Of a DNA stretch of 64,000 bases, positions 58,139-64,000 are shown piece by piece. The stretch lies in the NCBI GenBank assembly GCA_049276455.1, contig JBASWL010000021.1, positions 1 through 64,000 of the forward strand, in the 5' to 3' direction. The stretch is from Georgfuchsia sp049276455. Its GTDB lineage: Bacteria; Pseudomonadota; Gammaproteobacteria; Burkholderiales; Rhodocyclaceae. A program made the position numbers and the translations under genes. The notes under the pieces are model-generated. The model was given only the letters and a program-made list of their open reading frames with translations. It was not told the origin of the DNA and searched no databases. Each line of letters begins with the position of its first letter. Positions within the stretch are counted from its first letter, which is position 1.

Positions 58139-58870
58139 ATGTCGCTCCCCCGCTTCTTCATTAACAATCTGCTGGCTCCCGGTGCCTCAGTCGACTTGCC
58201 GCCGGAAGTTGCCCACCATGCGTCACACGTGCTGCGCCTGAAGCAGGATGATGAGGTGCGGCTGTTCGACGGTCGCGGCGGGGAATGGGCGGCGCACATT
58301 GTTCGCCTGAAGCCGACGCTGCATGTCGCGCTGGATAGTTTCGATCCAGCCAGTCATGCTCCCGATTTGCGAGTGACACTGGTGCAGGCATTGCCAGCCG
58401 CCGACAAGATGGACTGGGTGGTGCAAAAGGCGGTGGAATTGGGGATTGCCGTCATTCAACCCGTCGTCGCCAAACGCAGCGTGGTTCGCCTGTCCGGAGA
58501 GAAACTGGCGCGGCGCCAGATCCACTGGCGCAATGTCGCAGTCGCTGCCTGCGAACAATGCGGGGCCAATGTCGTGCCGGTAATTGCGCCGCTGCTTGAT
58601 CTGCCCCGTTATTTGTCCCAGACCGCAACGGAAAATGAATTGCGATTGTTGCTGTTGCCAGAGGCTACGGCGCGACTGCGAGATTTATCGAGGCCCGATG
58701 GTGCGGTGACCCTTCTGATTGGCCCAGAGGGCGGTTTTGATGAGGGTGAAATCGAGATTGCGGCATTTGCCGGATTCAAGCCCCTGAGTTTCGGCCCGCG
58801 TGTACTGCGCACCGAGACTGCGGGGCCGGCAGTGCTGGCAGCGATGATGACACAATGGGGGGATTGCTAG
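58139..58870 (+). CDS. rsmE: 16S rRNA m3U1498 methyltransferase
   Basis: Methylates U1498 of 16S rRNA. The 243-residue SPOUT-class enzyme shows LPRFFINN, PEVAHHASHVLRLKQDDEVRLFDG, LVQALPAADKMDWVVQKAVELGI, SVVRL, the AdoMet knot IGPEGGFDEGEIE and FGPRVLRTETA(G)PAVLAAM at the end. The ATG at 58139 is the first of the frame. It ends in a region of strong hairpins that separates it from the polyphosphate gene. Confidence 0.95.
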   Translation: MSLPRFFINNLLAPGASVDLPPEVAHHASHVLRLKQDDEVRLFDGRGGEWAAHIVRLKPTLHVALDSFDPASHAPDLRVTLVQALPAADKMDWVVQKAVELGIAVIQPVVAKRSVVRLSGEKLARRQIHWRNVAVAACEQCGANVVPVIAPLLDLPRYLSQTATENELRLLLLPEATARLRDLSRPDGAVTLLIGPEGGFDEGEIEIAAFAGFKPLSFGPRVLRTETAGPAVLAAMMTQWGDC

Positions 58871-58882
58871 CTTTGCAGGCAA

Positions 58883-59007
58883 CCCCCCCATTGCGGGGGA
58901 ACAGGATCGCCATTCCCCTGGCCCCCTTTCCGGGAAAGGGGGCGTCAAAGTGGTCGCTGGCCTTGCCCGCTCTGGTTTTGTGCTCCTGCCCCAGGGCAGT
59001 GGGGCAG
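58883..59007. repeat. Hairpin-rich repeat segment between rsmE and the polyphosphate gene
   Basis: Three perfect hairpins: CCCCC/GGGGG (58885-58889 with 58895-58899), an 11-bp GCCCCCTTTCC stem (58921-58931 with 58933-58943) and CTGCCCC/GGGGCAG (58986-58992 with 59001-59007). The style is like the elements in aroE and near purC. The first hairpin follows the rsmE stop closely and could end its transcript. Confidence 0.65.
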
Positions 59008-59039
59008 CGAGCAAGTTGGACTAAAGTTGGAGGCGCGAC

Positions 59040-60521
59040 ATGTTTGAGTCTGCTGAACTGGGTCACAAGCTTGACAAGAAAACTTATATCAAGGAAGCCG
59101 CAAGGTTGCGTGCCGACCTTCTCGACATGCAGTACGACATCAAACTGGCGGGAAAATTTCCGGTTGTCGTACTCATCAATGGGGTCGAGGGGGCAGGCAA
59201 GGGCGAGACGGCGAACCTGCTCAATGCCTGGATGGATCCACGCCATATCGAAACGCACGCTTTCCCTCCGCCTTCCGATGAAGAAAAGGAACGGCCGTCG
59301 ATGTGGCGCTTCTGGCGTGTGCTTCCGACCAAGGGCAAGATCGGCATCTTTGTCGGCAACTGGTATACCGACCCGATCATCGCACGCGTTGCCGGCCGCA
59401 CCAAAAAAGCCGAGTTGACCGTCGCCATCGACGACATCCTGCGCTTCGAGAAAATGCTGACTGACGAAGGCGCATTGGTCATCAAGTTCTGGTTCCATCT
59501 TTCCAGGGACGGGCAGCAGAAACGCCTGAAGAAGCTGGGGAGAGACCCGAAGACCCGCTGGCGCGTAACCAGGCACGACTGGAAGCTGTTCGACGACTAC
59601 GACCGCTATACCAGTGTCTCGGAACATGTACTGCGCGAAACCAGCAGTGGCTATGCGCCGTGGACAGTAGTCGATGGCAGCGACGAGAACTATCGAGCCA
59701 TCAGCGTAGCCCAACATCTGCTCGATACCGTGCGTCGGCGCCTGACGCAGAAGAAAGAGAAGCAAGGAAGTTCCAGCGTTGCTCCCTTTGAGCGAGCGCT
59801 GGATGGACGCGACCTGATCAATTCGCTTGACATGACGCAGAAGTTGAGCGAAAAAAAATACGAAAACGAACTCGAAAAGTGGCAGGGCAAGCTCAACCTG
59901 CTGGCCCGCGATCCGCGCTTCAGGAAGCATTCGGTGATTGCGGTATTCGAAGGCAACGATGCCGCTGGCAAGGGCGGCACCATCCGCCGCATCACCGGGG
60001 CGCTCGATGCACGCTGGTACGACATCGTGCCGGTTGCCGCGCCGAACGAGGAGGAGCGCGCCCATCCTTACCTGTGGCGCTTCTGGCGCAACCTGCCGCG
60101 CCACGGCCGCATCGTCATCTTCGATCGTTCCTGGTACGGCCGGGTACTGGTCGAGCGTGTCGAGGGCTTCTGCAGCGAAGCCGACTGGATGCGCGCCTAT
60201 GCCGAAATCAATGATTTCGAAAACCAGTTGAACCGCAATGGCGCCATTGTCGTCAAGTTCTGGCTGGCAATTTCAGCCGAGGAACAGCTCCTGCGTTTCA
60301 AGGAGCGGGAGAAGACGCGCTTCAAGCGCTTCAAGATTACCGAAGAGGACTGGCGCAATCGCGACAAGTGGGATGCCTATGAACTGGCCGTGTGTGACAT
60401 GGTCGACCGTACCTCGACCGATATCGCGCCTTGGACGCTGGTCGAGGCCAACAATAAATATTTTGCCCGCATCAAGGTACTAAAGACGCTGGTCGAGCGC
60501 CTCGAAGCAGAGCTTAAGTAA
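59040..60521 (+). CDS. pap: Polyphosphate:AMP phosphotransferase
   Basis: Phosphorylates AMP to ADP with polyphosphate. The 493 residues contain two PPK2 domains: the first has GVEGAGKGE at 48-56 and SMWRFWRVLPTKGKIGIF, the second GNDAAGKGG and HPYLWRFWRNLPRHGRIVIFDRSWYGRVL, with the Walker B-like FDRSWYG. Two fused domains are the hallmark of class II PPK2 (Pap). The second carries the intact catalytic residues, the first is more divergent. It is monocistronic between rsmE and argA. Confidence 0.94.
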   Translation: MFESAELGHKLDKKTYIKEAARLRADLLDMQYDIKLAGKFPVVVLINGVEGAGKGETANLLNAWMDPRHIETHAFPPPSDEEKERPSMWRFWRVLPTKGKIGIFVGNWYTDPIIARVAGRTKKAELTVAIDDILRFEKMLTDEGALVIKFWFHLSRDGQQKRLKKLGRDPKTRWRVTRHDWKLFDDYDRYTSVSEHVLRETSSGYAPWTVVDGSDENYRAISVAQHLLDTVRRRLTQKKEKQGSSSVAPFERALDGRDLINSLDMTQKLSEKKYENELEKWQGKLNLLARDPRFRKHSVIAVFEGNDAAGKGGTIRRITGALDARWYDIVPVAAPNEEERAHPYLWRFWRNLPRHGRIVIFDRSWYGRVLVERVEGFCSEADWMRAYAEINDFENQLNRNGAIVVKFWLAISAEEQLLRFKEREKTRFKRFKITEEDWRNRDKWDAYELAVCDMVDRTSTDIAPWTLVEANNKYFARIKVLKTLVERLEAELK

Positions 60522-60554
60522 GCTATTATTGGCGGCAACTGTTTTGGAGCCGCC

Positions 60555-61895
60555 ATGAATACCGACGCCACGCCAGAAACGTCCGATTCCAATGCCCGCC
60601 TCGTGGCGTGGGTGCGCCAGGCTGCGCCTTATATTCATGCCTTCCGCGGCAAGACCTTTGTCATCGCCTTCGGTGGCGAAGTATTGGAAAGCGACCGCGC
60701 ACAGGGCATCATCCACGATATCGCCTTGCTCGACAGCATGGGCATCCAGCTGGTGCTGGTGCATGGCGCCCGGCCTCAGATCGACGCCGAGATGCAGGCC
60801 CGCGATCTCAAGCCGCGTTTCCACAATGGCTTGCGCGTGACCGATGCCGCTGCCCTCGAATGCGTCAAGCGCGCGATGGGCGTGACGCGCATCGAAATCG
60901 AGGCGCTGCTCTCGCAGGGTTTGCCCAACACGCCGATGGCGGGCGCCTTCCTGCGCGTTACCGGCGGCAATTTCATCACGGCGCGTCCAGTAGGCGTGGT
61001 CAATGGCATTGATTTCCAATACACCGGCGCGGTACGGAAGGTCATTGCCGAGGAAATCCAGGCCGATCTGGCGCAGGAAAACCTGGTACTGATCACGCCG
61101 ATCAGTGCTTCGCCCTCGGGCGAAATTTTCAACCTGGCATGGGAGGAAGTGGCCGAAGCCGTGGCCGTTGCGGTGAAAGCCGACAAACTTATCTACCTGT
61201 GTGATGCGCAGGGTCTGGTGGACAAGAAGGGCAAGCTGATTGATGCGGCCACCGCCGATGAAGCCGACATTGTGGGAACCAAGAAAGTTCCCCAGTCGGC
61301 TGAAATTGCGCGCGTGCTGCCCGGTGCCGTGCGTGCCTGCCGCAATGGCGTCGGCCGGGTACATTTTCTCGACCGCCGGGCCGATGGCGCCATGCTGATG
61401 GAGTTCTTTACCCGCGACGGCGTTGGCACCGTCATCACCCGGGCGCCACTGGCGCGGCTACTTGAGGCCACGCACGAAGATGTTGGCGCCATCCTCAGTC
61501 TGATCGCACCGCTCGAAGCCGATGGTACGCTGGTGCGGCGCGGCCGTGAGCGGCTGGAAATGGAAATCACGCAGTTCTCGGTGGTTGAACACGACGGCGT
61601 CATTGTTGGCTGTGCCGCGCTGTATCCCTTCACTGGCGAAAAGGCGGCAGAGCTTGCCTGCCTCGCCGTGATGCCGGAGTTTCGCCGCGCCGGCTACGGT
61701 GAACAGCTTCTCAAACGCATCGAGACTCGAGCGCAAAAACTCAAGATCAAGCAACTTGTCGTGCTGACCACGCGTACTGCACACTGGTTTGTCGAGCGCG
61801 GGTTCAAGGATGTCGGCATTGACCAGCTTCCTGCGCCCCGCCGCGAAATGTACAACTTTCAGCGCCGTTCGAAGGTGCTGATGAAATCACTCTAG
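60555..61895 (+). CDS. argA: N-acetylglutamate synthase
   Basis: Catalyses the first step of arginine synthesis. The 446 residues combine an amino acid kinase domain (about 25-285: FVIAFGGEVLES, LVLVHGARPQID, GFLIGANFI-like AFLRVTGGNFITARPVGVV) with a C-terminal GNAT acetyltransferase domain (about 300-440: CLAVMPEFRRAGYGEQLL). This is the classical ArgA arrangement. It follows the polyphosphate gene by 33 bases on the same strand. Arginine feedback inhibition is usual for the family. Confidence 0.95.
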   Translation: MNTDATPETSDSNARLVAWVRQAAPYIHAFRGKTFVIAFGGEVLESDRAQGIIHDIALLDSMGIQLVLVHGARPQIDAEMQARDLKPRFHNGLRVTDAAALECVKRAMGVTRIEIEALLSQGLPNTPMAGAFLRVTGGNFITARPVGVVNGIDFQYTGAVRKVIAEEIQADLAQENLVLITPISASPSGEIFNLAWEEVAEAVAVAVKADKLIYLCDAQGLVDKKGKLIDAATADEADIVGTKKVPQSAEIARVLPGAVRACRNGVGRVHFLDRRADGAMLMEFFTRDGVGTVITRAPLARLLEATHEDVGAILSLIAPLEADGTLVRRGRERLEMEITQFSVVEHDGVIVGCAALYPFTGEKAAELACLAVMPEFRRAGYGEQLLKRIETRAQKLKIKQLVVLTTRTAHWFVERGFKDVGIDQLPAPRREMYNFQRRSKVLMKSL

Positions 61896-61908
61896 AAAGG
61901 AAGAATCC

Positions 61909-62196
61909 ATGGCACGCATGGTCAAATGCATCAAGCTCGGTATCGAGGCAGAAGGTCTCGATTTCCCACCCATGCCGGGCGAACTCGGCAAACGGATCTT
62001 TGAGAGCGTATCGAAGGAAGCCTGGCAGCAGTGGATCAGACTGCAGACCATGCTCATCAACGAGAACCGACTCAGTCTTGTCGATCCGGCCGCGCGCAAG
62101 TATCTTTCCGAACAGGTGGAGAAGCATTTTTTCGGCGATGGCGCCGATTCTGCCAGTGGCTTTCTGCCGCCGGGAAGCAAGCCGCCAAACAAATAA
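61909..62196 (+). CDS. YggX-type iron/oxidative damage protection protein
   Basis: A 95-residue member of the YggX family: MVKCIKLG, EGLDFPPMPGELGKRIFESVSKEAWQQWIRLQTMLINE and a C-terminal EKHFF segment. It protects iron-sulfur clusters and labile iron pools in the cytosol. Cys7, the conserved Cys of the family, is kept. AGAAAGGAAG lies upstream. It is 13 bases after argA and probably shares its transcript; a MAPEG gene follows after 20 bases. Confidence 0.94.
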   Translation: MARMVKCIKLGIEAEGLDFPPMPGELGKRIFESVSKEAWQQWIRLQTMLINENRLSLVDPAARKYLSEQVEKHFFGDGADSASGFLPPGSKPPNK

Positions 62197-62216
62197 TACC
62201 GGCAAGGGAGCCTGAA

Positions 62217-62612
62217 ATGACGCCAACACTGTATTACGTTATCTACGCGGGGGCATTGACGATGCTGGCCTTGCTCATGGGTAGCGTTTTCCGCAATCGT
62301 CTGTGGACCCTGCAAGGCTTCAAGATCGGCATTGGCAACCGGGACAGTGTCCCGCCGCCAACTCCACTGTCTGGCCGTGCCGATCGCGCGGCCATGAATA
62401 CGCTGGAGAATTTTGTGCTGTTCGCTGCGCTCGCGATCACGGCGCATGTGGCCGGGATGGATAACGAACAGGTGGCGCTTGGTGCCGGGATATTCTTTTG
62501 GGCGCGTGTAGCGTACCTTCTGATATACCTGTTGGGTATCGTTTACCTGCGCACGCTGGTTTGGGCGGTTGGTCTCGCCGGCATGGTAATGATCGCCGCA
62601 GCGCTGTTTTAA
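62217..62612 (+). CDS. MAPEG family membrane protein
   Basis: A 131-residue protein with four predicted membrane segments. GRADRAAMNTLENFVLFAALAITAHVAG is the family signature, and it begins with YYVIYAGALTMLALL. Members include glutathione-dependent eicosanoid enzymes; bacterial roles are mostly unknown. The ATG at 62217 has GGGAG upstream. It ends 30 bases before the convergent rpiA stop. Confidence 0.9.
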   Translation: MTPTLYYVIYAGALTMLALLMGSVFRNRLWTLQGFKIGIGNRDSVPPPTPLSGRADRAAMNTLENFVLFAALAITAHVAGMDNEQVALGAGIFFWARVAYLLIYLLGIVYLRTLVWAVGLAGMVMIAAALF

Positions 62613-62642
62613 CCGGGCACAATAAAACTGCTGCGGCAGGGA

Positions 62643-63314
62643 TCAGCGCGCCATTGTTTTTACACCATCCGTTGTCGCAAGCAGCAGCACATTCGCACTC
62701 TGCCGGGCGAATAATCCGTTGCAGACCACGCCGACAATCTGATTGAGTTCAGTTTCGAGAGTTACCGCGTTCTCAATATCCAGCCCATGCACGTCGAGAA
62801 TGACATTGCCGTTATCGGTGACAAAGCCTTCGCGCAGTCTGGGCTGGCCACCGAGCCTGGTGAGCGCACGGGCGACCTGGGAGCGCGCCATCGGGATCAC
62901 TTCCACGGGCAGAGGGAATTTCCCCAGCGTCCTGACCAGTTTGCTTTGATCGCAGACGCAGACAAAAGTCGCGGCAACCGCAGCCACGATTTTCTCGCGC
63001 GTGAGGGCGCCGCCGCCGCCCTTGATCATTTCCAGTTTGTCGTTGATCTCGTCGGCACCGTCGATATACACCGGCATCTCCGACACGTCGTTGAGATCGA
63101 AGACCGGAATGCCGTGTTTTTCCAGCCGCAGCCTGGTCGCATCCGAACTGGCGACCGCGCCCTTGAGCCGGCCCTTGATGCCGGCGAGCTCGTCAATGAA
63201 GAAGTTCGCCGTCGAACCGGTGCCGACGCCAATGATGGCGCCAATGGGGATATTGTCGGCGACATAATCTCGCGCGGCCCGCGCGACGGCTTGTTTGAGT
63301 TCGTTCTGGTTCAT
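62643..63314 (-). CDS. rpiA: Ribose-5-phosphate isomerase A
   Basis: Interconverts ribose-5-phosphate and ribulose-5-phosphate. The 223-residue protein has the phosphate loop GVGTGSTANFF at 26-36, SSDATRLRLEKHGIPV, YIDGADEIND with the catalytic acidic residues, and KGGGGALTREKIVA. These are diagnostic of RpiA. The start lies 246 bases from the divergent solute-binding gene; the gap holds both promoters. Confidence 0.96.
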   Translation of the reverse strand: MNQNELKQAVARAARDYVADNIPIGAIIGVGTGSTANFFIDELAGIKGRLKGAVASSDATRLRLEKHGIPVFDLNDVSEMPVYIDGADEINDKLEMIKGGGGALTREKIVAAVAATFVCVCDQSKLVRTLGKFPLPVEVIPMARSQVARALTRLGGQPRLREGFVTDNGNVILDVHGLDIENAVTLETELNQIVGVVCNGLFARQSANVLLLATTDGVKTMAR

Positions 63315-63537
63315 GTTGGCTCCTGTAATGGGGGAATTTTACAGGGCACTGGCAAGACTTTTTCGCCAAATATTAATTCCATTTGTCATGGCGCCGAATT
63401 GCTCTGCTGAAATCCGTTACTGATGTGCCGTCATGCCATGGAGCAGCAATTGGCCGGCAGTAACTGCTAGCCCGCGAAGGAAAGCAAACAAGCTTGGGCA
63501 GCAAAACCAGAGTAAATTTTAGTGAATATGCTTTTCT

Positions 63538-63543
63538 TATAAT
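63538..63543 (+). promoter_or_regulatory. Possible -10 element upstream of the solute-binding gene
   Basis: TATAAT is a perfect -10 match in a very AT-rich stretch, but no good -35 element lies at 16-18 bases upstream and the start codon is only 18 bases downstream, so the leader would be very short. Confidence 0.3.
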
Positions 63544-63560
63544 ATGGATATAATAATGGC

Positions 63561-64000
63561 ATGTATGCCTCAAATAAAGCGTACTCGCCCCGCCGCAAAT
63601 TCATATGCCTTCTTGGGACGCTGGCATATGGTCTCCTGTTGCCTGCCTGTTCAGTCAAATCCGAACCGGTCACGATCGGCCTGCATGTATGGCCGGGCTA
63701 TGAACCACTCCCCTTGGCACGCACGCTCGGCTGGCTGGATGAGAAGCAGGTCAGGCTGGTTGAAACCAGTTCCGCCACCGATTCCCTGAAACAGCTTGAG
63801 GAGGGCAGGATCGACGGTGCTGGCCTTACTCTGGACGAGGTGTTGCGTGCCCGCGAAAACGGCATTCCACTTTCGGTAGTGCTGGTCTGCGATATTTCCG
63901 CCGGGGCCGACATGTTCCTGACTAGTCCTGAAATCAAAACCCTTGCCGGCATCAAAGGTAGACGGGTAGGCGTCGAGGATGGAGCGTTGGGGGCACTGGT
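63561..64000 (+). CDS. Lipoprotein solute-binding protein, NMT1/THI5-like (runs off the right edge)
   Basis: The 146 visible codons are open to the window end. A signal begins MYASNKAYSPRRKFICLL and ends in the lipobox LLLPAC with Cys at residue 30. The mature part starts VTIGLHVWPGYEPLPLARTLGWLDE and continues with QLEEGRIDGAGLTLDEVLRARENGIPL and IKGRRVGVEDG, the pattern of periplasmic binding proteins for ABC importers of the nitrate/sulfonate/thiamine-precursor class. The actual substrate and partner genes lie outside. No clear ribosome site precedes the ATG, and an upstream in-frame start remains possible. Confidence 0.85.
   Translation, partial: MYASNKAYSPRRKFICLLGTLAYGLLLPACSVKSEPVTIGLHVWPGYEPLPLARTLGWLDEKQVRLVETSSATDSLKQLEEGRIDGAGLTLDEVLRARENGIPLSVVLVCDISAGADMFLTSPEIKTLAGIKGRRVGVEDGALGAL

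Noticed and set aside
58776..60104. A 442-codon open frame on the minus strand
   Set aside because: It covers the first two thirds of the polyphosphate:AMP phosphotransferase gene, whose Walker motifs are clear. The antisense product is unlike any family.
60480..61364. A 294-codon open frame on the minus strand
   Set aside because: Antisense to argA, with no conserved motif.
1..64000. tRNA, rRNA, CRISPR array, insertion sequence or prophage genes
   Set aside because: No cloverleaf-like sequence, regularly spaced repeats, transposase or integrase was seen by eye. A tRNAscan or CRISPR search would be decisive.

Overview
The window reads as chromosome of a betaproteobacterium, most likely of the Rhodocyclales / Sterolibacteriaceae type. 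The evidence is gene order and family content: recA-recX, rpoN-hpf-ptsN-hprK, ribE-ribBA-ribH-nusB-thiL-pgpA, tkt-gap-pgk-pyk-fba-purC, a class I PHA synthase, a double-domain PPK2, NodIJ-like ABC genes and a GTP-cyclohydrolase-like RibBA. The assignment is inference from protein families; no rRNA or tRNA gene was seen. Most of the window is GC-rich and densely packed with ATGA/GTGA stop-start overlaps. AT-richer islands lie at about 0.85-2.1 kb, 25.1-26.3 kb, 55.2-57.5 kb and at the right end.

Layout. 0-3.9 kb: a methylthioadenosine salvage set (mtnA partial, apt, mtnP, LsrF-like aldolase), split by two AT-rich lipoprotein genes on the other strand. 4.2-8.6 kb: rnb-family RNase, a TonB-domain protein, aroE and mtgA; aroE carries an in-frame repeat insertion. 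8.9-11.3 kb: VOC protein, uppP, PEBP-family protein, PsiF-like protein. 11.4-21.6 kb: a long minus-strand run for riboflavin, thiamine and phospholipid synthesis, RecA/RecX, LptB, sigma-54, HPF and the PTS-Ntr regulators. 21.7-26.2 kb: a QseE-QseG-QseF (GlrK/GlrR) type two-component operon, followed by two envelope genes behind a candidate sigma-54 promoter. 26.3-30.3 kb: dsbD, cutA and a NodIJ-like ABC exporter. 30.4-37.9 kb: a palindromic repeat, a PIN-domain gene coupled to phaC, rapZ, ubiX, a Lon-N protein, mutY, a purT with an internal deletion, and a hemerythrin gene. 38.7-44.9 kb: exbB-exbD-tonB followed by a 1154-residue lipoprotein fusing an LprI-like segment, ankyrin repeats and a complete DUF1329 region, then a truncated DUF1993 gene and a bacteriohemerythrin. 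45-57 kb: oligopeptidase A, purC, and the lower glycolysis/Calvin cluster fba-pyk-pgk-gap-tkt, then a second, long GAPDH beside a transketolase remnant. 57.5-64 kb: a hemerythrin gene, rsmE, polyphosphate:AMP phosphotransferase, argA, an YggX protein, a MAPEG protein, rpiA and the start of a lipoprotein solute-binding protein.

How the parts connect. Sigma-54 (rpoN) lies about 9 kb from a QseF-type sigma-54 activator, whose likely nearest target is the adjacent SlyB-like gene. PtsN/HprK and RapZ, usually neighbours in this class, are about 20 kb apart here. PHA synthase and the polyphosphate enzyme suggest a storage-polymer lifestyle. The best candidate for something undescribed is the TonB-linked LprI-Ank-DUF1329 lipoprotein. 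The clearest anomalies are the purT deletion, the repeat inside aroE and the transketolase and DUF1993 remnants.
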